From Micromonospora trifolii (GTDB taxonomy: Bacteria; Actinomycetota; Actinomycetes; Mycobacteriales; Micromonosporaceae), in contig NZ_JAKKFD010000044.1 in the NCBI RefSeq assembly GCF_022229005.1, positions 248,001 through 312,000 of the forward strand: a stretch of 64,000 nucleotides of DNA. Reading direction: 5' to 3'. Each line of letters begins with the position of its first letter. Positions within the stretch are counted from its first letter, which is position 1. Below the pieces are notes generated by a model. The model had not been told where the DNA came from and searched no databases. It saw only the letters and a program-made list of their open reading frames with translations. Position numbers and translations under genes: made by a program. Shown here one piece after another: positions 27,016 through 36,434 of this stretch.

Positions 27016-30000
27016 GTGCGGCCAAGTCGACGTCCACCCATTGCTCTTCAGCTGTCGCTGCTCATCATCGCCGTTCTGCTGGAGATCGCGGCGAACTTCT
27101 TCGCCAATGCCGACACCTCACCACTGACCGCCGGGATCCGTCAGGTCGCCGGTCCGGCGCTGATCATCCTGCTGGTGGTGCTGATCGTCGGGAACGGCCT
27201 GGTGCTGTGGTGGCAAACACCCCGTAGTTCGCGGCCGGTGTGGCGGTCGGATCGGAGCCCTTATCCCGGGCTGTCTGCCTTTACCGAGCAGGACGCGTCG
27301 GTGTTCTTCGGTCGGGAGGAGCAGATCGCTGAGCTGGTGCGACACCTGCATGAACTCGGCCTGGACGGGTCCGACCGGTTTGTCTGCGTCACCGGGGCCT
27401 CCGGCAGCGGCAAGTCCTCGCTGGTGCATGCTGGCATGGTTCCCCGACTGCGAGTGGGACGGTGGCAGGTGTTGCCAGCGGTCACGCCGGCAGGTGAACC
27501 GCTCGGTGTCCTCGCGGACCTTGCCGTCACACTGGGCGCAGCCGACCGGGCCTCCGCGCTGCGGGAAGCGCGGTCCCGCCCGGACAGCCTCGCCCGCCAT
27601 CTGACCGCCTGGCGGGCTCGCGAGGGCTATCGGCACAGGCGCGTCCTGCTGGTCCTCGACCAGCTCGAGGAACTGGTAACCCTGTCGAGCCCTACTGAAC
27701 AGGCGACGTTCCTGGAGCAGATCGCGACGGCGCTCGACGCCGACCGGAGGCTCTGGGTTGTCGCGACGCTCCGCGTCGAGTTCCTCGCCGATCTCCTCGC
27801 CGGACCCCGCCCGGAGCTCTTCGCTAGCCCGGTCGCGCTCGGGAACATGCGGCCGGCGGACCTCGTCACAGTCGTGGAGCAACCCGCCCAGCTCGCCGGA
27901 ATGCGCTTCGAAGACGGACTCGTCGACCAGATCGTCGCGGACACTGCTACACCGGACGCGTTGCCACTGCTCGCGTACCTGCTTCAGGAGCTGCACCGGG
28001 CTGCCAGGCCGGGGCAGACAGCTACCCGCCAGGCGTACCAAGCGCTCGGCGGCGTCGCCGGGGCGCTGGGCCGCCAAGCCGACAGTGTCATGGCGGAGGT
28101 ACGCCACGAGAGCAGCACCGAGAACGTCCTGGACACCCTGCTCCGGCTGGTAGCGATGGAGGGTGCCGAACCGACTCGACGCCGGGTGCCGCTGCGGGAC
28201 CTGTCCGACAGTCAGCGTCGGGTGATCGGCGTCTTCACCGATTCTCGGCTGCTGACCACCGACGTGATCGACGGTGAGTCGTACGCGCAGGTCGCGCACG
28301 AGGCGTTGTTCCGCCGGTGGGCGCCGCTGCGCCAGCAAGTGGAAGCGCGGGCGGAGCATCTGCGGCGGCGTACCGAGCTGGAACGGTGGGCCGCGGACTG
28401 GGTCCACGCAGGACGCAGCGCCGACTACCTGCTCACCGGGGAACGGCTTTCGTTGGCCGGACACTGGCTGGAAGCGATGAAATCGGCTGGCCAGGACAGC
28501 CCAGCCGCACACGCCCTGGTAAACGCCTCCCGCAGCCGTGACACCGCATTCCTGCACCGAGTGTCGGAGACGATCGGCCAGTTCGCGCTCGGCAACGTCG
28601 ACCGGTACCCGGAACTCGCGGTACTGCTGACCTCCGCCGCCCTGCAGGAGTGCCCGCCGACGCCGGTCGCCCGCCGGGCCCTGATGGCCGCGTTGGCGTT
28701 CAGCCACACCGAGGCGGTACTCGCCGGACACACCGACGCCGTCCGCGGAGTCGCCTGGTCACCCGACGGCGCGCATCTAGCCACCGCGTCCCGAGACGGC
28801 ACCGCGCGAATCTGGCACGCCGACACCGGCACCGTCGTCCGGGTGCTCCGCGGGCACACCGGCATGGTGGACGCCGTCGACTGGTCCCCCGACGCCACCC
28901 GGCTCGCCACCGCCTCCCGGGACGGCACCGTCCGGGTGTGGGACGCGGCAACGGCGGAAACGGTCGCGGTGTTGCCCTGCACAGACGTCGCACGCGGTGT
29001 TACCTGGTCACCAGACGGTTCCCGCCTCGCCGGGTCGAGCCGGGACCGAACGGTCCAGGTTTGGGACAGCGCGACCTGGACGCTTGCCGCCCATCTGGTT
29101 GGCCACGAAGGGGACGTATGGGGCCTGCGGTTCTCCCCCGACTCCCGCCGGCTGGCCTCCGCCTCCCACGACCGGTCCGTCATCGTCTGGGACCTCACCA
29201 CAGGTCAAGCGGAGCAGAGACTGACGGGGCACGGGGACTTCGTCGAGGCCGTCGCCTGGTCACCCGACGGCAGCCAACTCGTCACCGGGTCCGGCGATCA
29301 GACCGTGCGAATCTGGGATCGGGCGACCGGTGAACCTCGACATGTCATCGGCGGTCAGGGTTCCCCCGTGTGGTCGGTCGCCTGGTCTCCCGATGGCCGC
29401 ACCGTCGTATTTGCCAGCGGCGACGGCAGCATCCGCGCCTGGGACGTCCGCCGACTGCGTGAGGTAGCCGAGCTACGCGGGCACTCCCAGGTCGCCTGGT
29501 CTGTCGCGCTGTCCCCGGACGGGCATCGGGTTCTCAGCGGTTCCGGTGACGGCACCGCCCGGGTGTGGGCGATCCAGCCGCGCGGCGCCGAACAAAGGCT
29601 CCTCGCCGGACACGACGGACCGGTCACCGCTCTCGCGCTGGACCGGACGGCGAGGATCGTCACCGGCGGCGCCGACGGAACCGTACGAATTTGGCAGCCG
29701 GACGGCGCGGCCGCCGTCACGACATGGCCAGAGCCGGTCGCAGCGCTCGCCTGTTCACCGGAAGCCGACGTGATCGCCGTGGCCCTGCGCGACGGCTCAG
29801 CCCACATGATCGGTGCCAACGGCGACGTGCATTTCGGGGCCGAGGTCGAGTCGCTGGCCTGGTCACCGGACGGGTCCCGGTTGGCAGCAGGATGCAAAGA
29901 CAATTCGGTACGGGTGTGGGACGTCCGCACCGGCAGTTCCGCTGGCGTCCTACGCGGGCACGCCGACTGGGTGGGTGCGCTCGCCTGGTCGCCGAGCGGC

Positions 30001-30537
30001 CGATACCTTGCCTCGGGCTCCGACGACCGGACCGTCCGGGTCTGGGATATCGAACACCCCGGCGACAGTACCGTTCACTCCGGGCATCAGAACTACGTCG
30101 ACGGGATCAGCTGGGCGTCCGACGAGCGTCGGCTCGCCACCTGCTCCGCCGATTGGACCGTCCGCGTCTGGAACCTTACCGGCGCCGACCAGCCACAGGT
30201 ACTGACCGGCCACGAGAAGCGCGTTCGCGCAGTGGCATGGGCTCCCGACAGCCAGCGCCTCGCGTCCTGCTCAGATGATCGCACCGTACGGATTTGGGAC
30301 AGCGCGAACGACGACCAGGACGAGGTGATCGGCGTCCACCGCGACGGCGCGACCAGCCTGGCGTGGTTGCCCGACGGGCGGCAAGTCGTAACGGGTTCAA
30401 CGGACGGCAGTGCCCGCGTCTGGGCGGACTCCGTCGACCTGGCCGAGCTGACCGCAGTAGCGCGCTCACGGGTGTTCCGAGCACTCAGCCACGACGAGAG
30501 GCAGGCGCACCTACTGCCCGGCGATGCGGACTCATAG
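27016..30537 (+). CDS. Membrane-anchored nSTAND ATPase with 14 WD40 repeats
   Basis: 1173 aa. GTG 27016 is chosen over TTG 27013 for better spacing from GGGAGG. Two hydrophobic helices lie at the N-terminus (LQLSLLIIAVLLEIAANFF and ALIILLVVLIVGNGLVLWW). The nSTAND1 ATPase follows, with YPGLSAFTEQDASVFFGRE, P-loop GASGSGKSSL (~residue 126) and Walker B VLLVLDQLEEL. From ~575 there are 14 WD40 repeats with SPDG/RxWD signatures, enough for two seven-blade propellers. Ligand sensing by the propellers and ATP-driven oligomerisation at the membrane is the family model. No separate effector domain is visible. It follows the NACHT gene by ~190 bp on the same strand. Confidence 0.9.
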   Translation: MRPSRRPPIALQLSLLIIAVLLEIAANFFANADTSPLTAGIRQVAGPALIILLVVLIVGNGLVLWWQTPRSSRPVWRSDRSPYPGLSAFTEQDASVFFGREEQIAELVRHLHELGLDGSDRFVCVTGASGSGKSSLVHAGMVPRLRVGRWQVLPAVTPAGEPLGVLADLAVTLGAADRASALREARSRPDSLARHLTAWRAREGYRHRRVLLVLDQLEELVTLSSPTEQATFLEQIATALDADRRLWVVATLRVEFLADLLAGPRPELFASPVALGNMRPADLVTVVEQPAQLAGMRFEDGLVDQIVADTATPDALPLLAYLLQELHRAARPGQTATRQAYQALGGVAGALGRQADSVMAEVRHESSTENVLDTLLRLVAMEGAEPTRRRVPLRDLSDSQRRVIGVFTDSRLLTTDVIDGESYAQVAHEALFRRWAPLRQQVEARAEHLRRRTELERWAADWVHAGRSADYLLTGERLSLAGHWLEAMKSAGQDSPAAHALVNASRSRDTAFLHRVSETIGQFALGNVDRYPELAVLLTSAALQECPPTPVARRALMAALAFSHTEAVLAGHTDAVRGVAWSPDGAHLATASRDGTARIWHADTGTVVRVLRGHTGMVDAVDWSPDATRLATASRDGTVRVWDAATAETVAVLPCTDVARGVTWSPDGSRLAGSSRDRTVQVWDSATWTLAAHLVGHEGDVWGLRFSPDSRRLASASHDRSVIVWDLTTGQAEQRLTGHGDFVEAVAWSPDGSQLVTGSGDQTVRIWDRATGEPRHVIGGQGSPVWSVAWSPDGRTVVFASGDGSIRAWDVRRLREVAELRGHSQVAWSVALSPDGHRVLSGSGDGTARVWAIQPRGAEQRLLAGHDGPVTALALDRTARIVTGGADGTVRIWQPDGAAAVTTWPEPVAALACSPEADVIAVALRDGSAHMIGANGDVHFGAEVESLAWSPDGSRLAAGCKDNSVRVWDVRTGSSAGVLRGHADWVGALAWSPSGRYLASGSDDRTVRVWDIEHPGDSTVHSGHQNYVDGISWASDERRLATCSADWTVRVWNLTGADQPQVLTGHEKRVRAVAWAPDSQRLASCSDDRTVRIWDSANDDQDEVIGVHRDGATSLAWLPDGRQVVTGSTDGSARVWADSVDLAELTAVARSRVFRALSHDERQAHLLPGDADS

Positions 30538-30831
30538 CGTCTGCTCGACCTCGCGGGTCTCCTCGCCCACCAGGTAATCGTCCGGATCCAAGCCGAGCGA
30601 CTTACGGCGCTCCGAGGCCCAGTAGGCCGCGTTGGCCTCCTCGAACGACTCAGGGCCCTCGTGCGAAATCACCCAGACGTGCTGATTCCGCGCCCGATCC
30701 TTCCACGACCCATGGATCTCGAAACCGAGATCACGGCGCAGCGGGACGACCAAACGCTGCCACCTGTCCACCCACTCATCCAGCAGCCCCGCCCGGATCG
30801 TGTAAATACGGATGTGCACCGACCGTGCCAT
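30532..30831 (-). CDS. NIPSNAP-family protein
   Basis: A 99-aa protein with the ferredoxin-like alpha/beta pattern of NIPSNAP domains (IRIYTIRAGLLDEWVDRW, LGFEIHGSWKD, HVWVISHEGPESFEEANAAY). ATG 30831 is preferred because GAGGTG lies upstream; a GTG 9 nt earlier would sit inside that site. Its 3' end overlaps the 3' end of the convergent nSTAND gene by 6 nt. NIPSNAP-like small proteins are often cytosolic oligomers of unclear role. There is no link to the defence genes beyond position. Confidence 0.85.
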   Translation of the reverse strand: MARSVHIRIYTIRAGLLDEWVDRWQRLVVPLRRDLGFEIHGSWKDRARNQHVWVISHEGPESFEEANAAYWASERRKSLGLDPDDYLVGEETREVEQTL

Positions 30832-30948
30832 ACCTGTCACCTCATCCGTGGCGCAACCCAGGGCGCCATCGACCCTAACCGAAGCAATGGACCCACGCCG
30901 GCCACACAGTCCAGCACCGAACGAGACCTCTGGCTCACCCCCTGGCCC

Positions 30949-31159
30949 TTATGCATCCCGGCGCCCATGCGTTTCGAGATGAAGGGCGACGACGAGCGGG
31001 CCGGCCAGGGAGATGAACGCGTAGAAGATCGCACCGAACAGTGGGCTGGGCCTGGTGCGGGGGTGTGAAGTCCTCGTAGCAGGCAAGGGTGAACGCGACT
31101 GTGGCGAGGGCACCGAGGGTGAGGCCTCCACAACGGGATCCACGATGGACCGTATGCAC
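30949..31159 (-). pseudogene. Small two-helix membrane protein with a frameshift
   Basis: LTLGALATVAFTLACYEDFT lies in one frame and PLFGAIFYAFISLAGPLVV...HLETHGRRDA, ending in TAA, in the next. Removing one C from the CCCCC run between them gives a continuous ~65-aa frame with two hydrophobic helices, starting at the ATG at 31159. Homopolymer position makes a sequencing indel as likely as true decay. No family is recognised. Confidence 0.35.
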
Positions 31160-31169
31160 CTAGAGTTCA

Positions 31170-31478
31170 CACCGGACAGGCATCCACGCTGGTACGCCTA
31201 CTGGCGCGAGCAGTACGAGCATCTCTGGCGCACCTCCCGTCTGTGACGGGCACCGTGCCCGATCCGTCGATGCGTGTCCATCTCGTCTCGCTATGAGTTC
31301 TGTCAGGGGGCCTACCCGGATCGGCACATACCCTCGGTACCGATGGATCGAGGAGCCCGCGGGCTCACTGGCGCTTGCCAACCGCGCGAGGGCCGATAGG
31401 GTTCGTTTGGTCATCATGGGTCGTCCTCCGGCGCCGCGGCCCGGGTGCGGTCCCGTCCAACGTCCCAGGCGGGAAAAC
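31170..31478. other. Intergenic region before the zinc-finger operon
   Basis: No convincing gene. A short + frame at 31145-31246 (about 33 codons, containing RHPRWYAYWREQYEHLWRT) begins at an ATG but has no good ribosome site. The longer + frame from 31293 is an N-terminal over-extension of the next gene and reads as low-complexity sequence. Confidence 0.4.
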
Positions 31479-32606
31479 ATGGGGTTCTGGCACACGGGGT
31501 ACATGGAGTTCCACGAGCTTCCCCATATCGTGCCAGAGCTCGGGCCGCCACCGTCTCCCACGTTCCCGTGCCCCAAGTGCGGCGTCGTATTCATGTCGGA
31601 CGAGGACCTGCGCGTTCACCAATTCGGCGGGCATCACACACTTCAACCGATGCTCGTCTTCCGGGGACGTGAATGCGGCCGAAGCCGACTCACGATCTCC
31701 AGAGAGACAACTGCGTTCGACTGGGTGTTCCGGAATACCATGGCGATCAGCGTGAATGGCCACGACTTCTCTGCCGACACCGCGTCGGCTTATCTGGGCG
31801 AGCAGCGCAGCGGTGTACACGACATCGCGTTGGTCAACGGCGAAGCGCGGCAGGAGTTCCAGCTCGCCTTCGCATTGGCCGACGAGGAAGACCTACACAG
31901 CGTCGACGTAGCGCTGCGGCAGCTCGTGGACAGCGGGGAACTCTCCCACACTTCGATCGATCACTTCATCATGCGGGGCAAACACCTCCCGACCGCCCGC
32001 TCCTATCTGTCGGGACTGGCGAACTACCTGTACGGGGTGCTGGCGCGCGAGGGTTCGGCGGATTCCGAGCTGGCAGATCGCCAGGGCCAGCGGGGATACG
32101 AGGGTCGGTACAACCAGGCTGTCACTACGCTCGGCGATTTCGACCGCCACCCCGCCGAGGCGATCTGTGGGATCGTAGCGTTCCATTACAGCCAGTTCCC
32201 GAGAGCCGCCGCCAGAACAAGGAGCCGGCGGGTGGCCGCAGTTTCCCTACGATTCCGCGAGATCCTCGAAGGTGGAGAGCCATCAACCCGACATGATCTC
32301 ACGGCCGAGGCGCACACGAGCTGGGATCACGTGCTCAGCGACACGGTCATCGAACGCGTCCTGGCGTGGAGCGCGCTGTTACTCGACGGCAGCGCGGGCG
32401 AGACCGTCGAGGAGTTCGGGTCGGTGATCAACGCCCAGCGCCCCCACGACGCTTTCAAACTCCGCTTGGTCGCTGCGGAACACTACCTCGCAGTCGGCGA
32501 CTACACCGCGGCGATCCGTAACGCCGACTTCCTGCGTCACGGACGCAGCACCGAGCTCTGGTATGAGAACTTCCGCAAGCGAGTCCAAGGAGCGTTGCCC
32601 CAGTGA
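31479..32606 (+). CDS. C2H2 zinc-finger protein, first gene of the Hsp70 operon
   Basis: 375 aa. ATG 31479 follows GGCGGGAAAAC and places the conserved region near the N-terminus. Residues ~30-55 hold a classical C2H2 finger: CPKCG, ~12 residues, then HQFGGHH. The rest is soluble and mainly helical; the last ~120 residues (VIERVLAWSALLLDG, AEHYLAVGDYTAAIRNADF) look like TPR-type helices. C2H2 fingers are uncommon in bacteria. The stop overlaps the next start by GTGA, and that gene in turn overlaps the Hsp70 gene, so the three products are probably a functional unit. The role is unknown. Confidence 0.75.
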   Translation: MGFWHTGYMEFHELPHIVPELGPPPSPTFPCPKCGVVFMSDEDLRVHQFGGHHTLQPMLVFRGRECGRSRLTISRETTAFDWVFRNTMAISVNGHDFSADTASAYLGEQRSGVHDIALVNGEARQEFQLAFALADEEDLHSVDVALRQLVDSGELSHTSIDHFIMRGKHLPTARSYLSGLANYLYGVLAREGSADSELADRQGQRGYEGRYNQAVTTLGDFDRHPAEAICGIVAFHYSQFPRAAARTRSRRVAAVSLRFREILEGGEPSTRHDLTAEAHTSWDHVLSDTVIERVLAWSALLLDGSAGETVEEFGSVINAQRPHDAFKLRLVAAEHYLAVGDYTAAIRNADFLRHGRSTELWYENFRKRVQGALPQ

Positions 32607-33883
32607 ACACCGACCCGAACGGTGCCGGCCGCGACAGGCCAGCCGTGGGCCCGGCGGACGAAGCCGCCACCGCGCCAGAGCTGGGAGCGACCTCCGCACC
32701 AACGGCTGACGCCGCCAGCACTTCGTCATCACCCGGGCAGGCCGAGCAGCTGCCAGGGGTGGGGGCGGGCGAACCCGAGCCGCCAGAGGGAGCACCGGGG
32801 GCCGGTGCCAAGGCCCCGACAAGGACCGTAAAGAAGACCGCGAGTGCGTCCAAGCCCGCCAATCTCCGGGAGCTGATCGAGCGCGTTTACCGCGATCCTG
32901 CTGGCCGGCCTGTGCGCATGTCGAGAACCGGGCTGTCGGCGTTGGTAGTCACGTCCGGTGCTGATGCGCTGAGCCCGCAATGGCTGTCAGATCTGGCGAG
33001 GAAGGACCCGTTGCTGAGGGTGCCGCCCCGACTCCTGGCCTGGGCGGCGACCTTGAAACCCAGCGATCCCGTTCAGCAGGCCCTCATCGAGCTAACCCAC
33101 AGGGTTCTGGCGATTCATCCGATCTACCGCCACTATGTTGCCAACCCGACCGGCACGGACCCTGACCAGCCGCCCTTCGCCTCAAGCGCGAAGGTGGCGG
33201 ATGCGGCCAAGAAGGTCACGTCCGAAAGCCTCGACGTTGATCCCAGCGCCTACCGGGATGCCCAACGCGGACTACTGAGGGACAACGCAGTCATCTCGTT
33301 TGCCTTGCTGTGGGTGCTGCGGGGCCAATGGACGTCCGCCCAGTTCATCGCCGAGATGACCGACGCCGTGTGGAGCCGGCCGACCACCGAGGCCGTATCG
33401 AACGCGGACATCGCAGTCGCTCTGGTCACTGCCGGTGAAAGACAGGCGCTCAACCATCTGGTCGGACACTTCCTGCGCGAACTGCGGAAGCTGAGCGCCC
33501 AGCTCAACCAGGCCGGAAATGAGACCAGCGCCGAGCGGCAACGAGCGCAGCGCTCGGAGTCCGAGAACCTTGCTCTTCGCGAAGCCATTGCGTCGGAGCG
33601 GTCACACAGTGAAAGTTTGGCCGAGCAGGTCACCGCTCTGACGGCCGAGATCGAGGCCGAACGCAAGAGCCGTTTCGTCGACACGAGCCACATGGTTGAC
33701 GACTACGAAATTCTGCGGACCCAGGTGATCCGGAGGCTGGGCAGCCAAGTCGAACTCCTCGGCGATGGCCTTCATGCCCTGCGGAGCGGCAGCACTCCGG
33801 TGGCCGAAGAGTTCGTCGACCGCGCCTTGACAGCGATTCAGCAGGAAATCGGCAGGCTGAAGGAACTCGGAGGAGCACGGTGA
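32603..33883 (+). CDS. Coiled-coil protein of the Hsp70 operon
   Basis: 426 aa, GTG start overlapping the upstream stop. The first ~85 residues are Ala/Pro/Gly-rich and probably disordered, ending in a basic patch (RTVKKTASASKPAN). The centre is a helical domain (LRELIERVYRDPAGRPVRMS). Residues ~290-365 form a predicted coiled coil (QLNQAGNETSAERQRAQRSE, LAEQVTALTAEIEAERKS), and the C-terminus is helical again. It has no enzyme motif. Its position between a zinc-finger protein and an Hsp70-like ATPase suggests an adaptor or substrate/co-chaperone role, but this is inference. Confidence 0.7.
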   Translation: MNTDPNGAGRDRPAVGPADEAATAPELGATSAPTADAASTSSSPGQAEQLPGVGAGEPEPPEGAPGAGAKAPTRTVKKTASASKPANLRELIERVYRDPAGRPVRMSRTGLSALVVTSGADALSPQWLSDLARKDPLLRVPPRLLAWAATLKPSDPVQQALIELTHRVLAIHPIYRHYVANPTGTDPDQPPFASSAKVADAAKKVTSESLDVDPSAYRDAQRGLLRDNAVISFALLWVLRGQWTSAQFIAEMTDAVWSRPTTEAVSNADIAVALVTAGERQALNHLVGHFLRELRKLSAQLNQAGNETSAERQRAQRSESENLALREAIASERSHSESLAEQVTALTAEIEAERKSRFVDTSHMVDDYEILRTQVIRRLGSQVELLGDGLHALRSGSTPVAEEFVDRALTAIQQEIGRLKELGGAR

Positions 33884-35691
33884 TCGTCGGCTTCGACTTC
33901 GGGACCACCAACAGCCTGGTATCGGTGGTCGTCGGCGACCGTGTCATCGACGTGCTCGACCAGGAAGGTCTACCCCACCCCTCCGTCGTCCGCTACGAAG
34001 GCGAGGAGGTCATCGTCGGGCGGGAGGCCCGGCACGCCCTCGAAGAGGCAGGCGTCGGCGTCTACGGCAATACGGTCAAATCGCCGAAGTTCCTGCTCGG
34101 CCAGGAGGTCGTCACCGTCGGCGGCGTGGAACGCAACCCGATCGACATCGTCGCCGACGTCATCCGTTTCGTGCGGAGCGAGTCGCTCCGGAGCGCGCAG
34201 CGGCGGGCACTCGGACAGCTCGACCGCGCGGTCGTCACAATTCCCGTCAATATGAGTGGCCGCCGCCGCGCTGCTCTGCGGGAAGCATTCGCTCGAACCG
34301 GCATCAGCATCGCCCAGTTCGTCCACGAGCCGTTGGCGGCGCTCTACGGGCACCTGCGCGGCTCCGCCGACGCGGCGGCGTTGACGAGGAGCCTGATGAG
34401 GCGCAACGTGCTCGTCGTGGACTGGGGTGGCGGCACCCTCGACCTCACCCTGTGCCGGCTCCAACCGGGTCGCATTCTCCAACTTCGCAACGGCGGCACC
34501 GACGAGGTCGGTGGCGACAGATTCGACCTGGTCATCCGCGAGGAGGTCGTCAAACGCTTCTCGCTCCAGAGCGGAATCGCCGACAGCGATCACCCATCGT
34601 CCGAGGCCAGGCGCAGGCTGCTACAGGACGCCGAACGCAACAAGATCGCACTTTCCGAGCGCACGAACGTCACGTTCTACCGGCCGGGTTACTTCCCTGA
34701 GTCCGGGAAGACCCTTGAGTATCCGCTAGGCCGCCAGGAACTCGAGGAGATCACCCGGCCCCTCGTGGTCGGCGGGATACGCCACATCGAGTCGCTCCTG
34801 GACAGTGTGAACATGTCGCCTGCGCAGGTGTCACTGTGCCTGGTCGCCGGCGGCATGGCCGCCATGCCCAGTGTCCGCGGCCGACTCCACGAGCTGTTCG
34901 GGCCAGAGAAGGTCGTCGTACCCAGCAACAGCGCCACGCTCATCTCGCAGGGGGCCGCGTGGATCGCGAAGGACACTCAGCGGCTGGTCCTAGCCAAACC
35001 GCTCGAGCTGGAGATGGCACGAGGCTCGCGCCTCCCGCTGTTGTACGGCGGCACTGAGATGCCCGGCGACGGCGAGGTCCGGAGCGTGCGGATCCACCTG
35101 TACTGCACGGACCCGTCCGACGGCGTCGTCAAGCTGCCCATCGAGGTGCCGACGGCGCTGTCCGACCATCCGCAGGCCAGCGACCCTCGGACCACCCTGG
35201 GTGTGGTCACCGTTCAGGTCGACGACAAGGCGCCACCGCTGGTCGAGAGACTCGAACTCGACGTCAGGGTCGACGACGACCTGATTCTTGAGGTGACGGC
35301 CACGTCGAGTCAGAAGAAGGACCGGCGAAGCGCACAGTTCCATGACCTGGAGTTCGGGATCGGGCTTCCAGAATCGTCGACCGCCGAGGAACCACTCCCG
35401 AAGCCGAAGCCGCGCACACCCTCACAGCGCGTCAGCGGTGTGGGCATGCGTGCCAACAGCGCGGTCGAAAAGGACCAGTCACTCGTGCCCGGTGATGTCC
35501 TGTACAAGCACAACCCGCGGGCATTTGCGAGGCTCCGTGGGACTGACCAGGCAACCCAGGAACAGTTGCTCGAGCATCTGTACTACCAGCCCTGCGCGGT
35601 CTGCAAGCGTCCCTGGGGCCACTTGGCCTGTGGATGCGGCTCGACCTCACGTCGGTCAACCGGCAAGACCGGTCGCCCTGCACGGCGATAA
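33880..35691 (+). CDS. Hsp70-family ATPase with divergent C-terminus
   Basis: 603 aa, GTG start overlapping the upstream stop by 4 nt. The N-terminal ~380 residues are an Hsp70/actin-fold ATPase: FDFGTTNSLVSV (phosphate 1), VVTIPVNMSGRRR, VVDWGGGTLDLTL (phosphate 2) and CLVAGGMAAMPSVR (adenosine). The usual DnaK substrate-binding domain is replaced by a shorter beta-rich segment (EVRSVRIHLYC, LGVVTVQVDDKAPPL). The C-terminus ends in a cysteine cluster, CAVCKRPWGHLACGCG, likely metal-binding. No J-protein or GrpE gene is adjacent. It is a specialised Hsp70 rather than the housekeeping DnaK; a conflict-system role is plausible. Confidence 0.85.
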   Translation: MIVGFDFGTTNSLVSVVVGDRVIDVLDQEGLPHPSVVRYEGEEVIVGREARHALEEAGVGVYGNTVKSPKFLLGQEVVTVGGVERNPIDIVADVIRFVRSESLRSAQRRALGQLDRAVVTIPVNMSGRRRAALREAFARTGISIAQFVHEPLAALYGHLRGSADAAALTRSLMRRNVLVVDWGGGTLDLTLCRLQPGRILQLRNGGTDEVGGDRFDLVIREEVVKRFSLQSGIADSDHPSSEARRRLLQDAERNKIALSERTNVTFYRPGYFPESGKTLEYPLGRQELEEITRPLVVGGIRHIESLLDSVNMSPAQVSLCLVAGGMAAMPSVRGRLHELFGPEKVVVPSNSATLISQGAAWIAKDTQRLVLAKPLELEMARGSRLPLLYGGTEMPGDGEVRSVRIHLYCTDPSDGVVKLPIEVPTALSDHPQASDPRTTLGVVTVQVDDKAPPLVERLELDVRVDDDLILEVTATSSQKKDRRSAQFHDLEFGIGLPESSTAEEPLPKPKPRTPSQRVSGVGMRANSAVEKDQSLVPGDVLYKHNPRAFARLRGTDQATQEQLLEHLYYQPCAVCKRPWGHLACGCGSTSRRSTGKTGRPARR

Positions 35692-36434
35692 CGGGAACTA
35701 TGCGACGACACCAAGGGCCGCGTGCAGCATCAGGCGGCCGGACGTCCCCACGTCTGCTCTTCGATTTGGGGCTGGGCCGTCGGAAGCAACGTCAGTCGAC
35801 CTCGGGGTTGGGCTCCCGCCAAGGTCCCGCACCAGCGGCTCCCGGCCTGCCAGCGTGTCGCCCTGCCCAAGGGCGGCTGCTGCCGCGTCGGCCGCGGCGG
35901 CAGGGCGTCGAGCCGCAGCCACCGCGGTTGGTACAAGATCGGCAGGAAGTCCAGCTGGGTCACCGGGCGTCAGCTCCGCAGCACGATTGATCTTCTGCTC
36001 TGCCCCCCGGTGACTCTGGGCTGGGGCCACCCGCAACAGGACGGGGAACGCCCGCGCCTCGGCAAGCGGACGCTGTGAACACCTGGGTGGCGGTCAGGTC
36101 GTTGAGCTGGAAGTGCACGGCAGCCCCGGCAGGATCGCCGGTGGTGCCGCCGGGTCGGGCGCGCCGCCTCTGACGAGGAACTCTGCTCGGCGATAGCTCC
36201 CAGACTCTCCGACGAGATCGCGTGTCCGGTCCAGGTGGGCGGCCCGGACACGTCGACCGAGGTGGTGGAGCACTAATTGGGCCCTCCGAGCCCAGCCCGG
36301 CGACCGCACGATGCTCTCAGTCAGTGACTCTCCGGCGCTGGTACCCGTGGCCGTCCGGCGCGGACAGCACGCCTTCGATGGGTGTCGCGCCCCTCGGCTA
36401 GGTTCTCTCCGAAGGTGTTAAGGGGAGGCGGATT
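35692..36434. other. Gene-poor interval (743 bp)
   Basis: No reading frame here looks like a normal gene. On the minus strand around 36060-36120 a peptide-like stretch (AVHFQLNDLTATQVFTA) hints at a decayed gene, and another frame reads LGRRVRAAHLDRTRDLV around 36215-36270. I could not connect them or assign a family. AGGGGAGG at 36421-36428 is the ribosome site of the next gene. Confidence 0.4.

Noticed and set aside
31145..31246. Short + frame of about 33 codons with a Trp/Tyr/Arg-rich peptide
   Set aside because: No ribosome site, overlaps the 5' end of the frameshifted membrane protein on the other strand, no recognisable family.
35698..36310. Several 70-120-codon frames on both strands between the Hsp70 and HNH genes
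   Set aside because: Arg/Pro/Ala-rich, no motifs, no ribosome sites; at best a decayed gene around 36060-36270.
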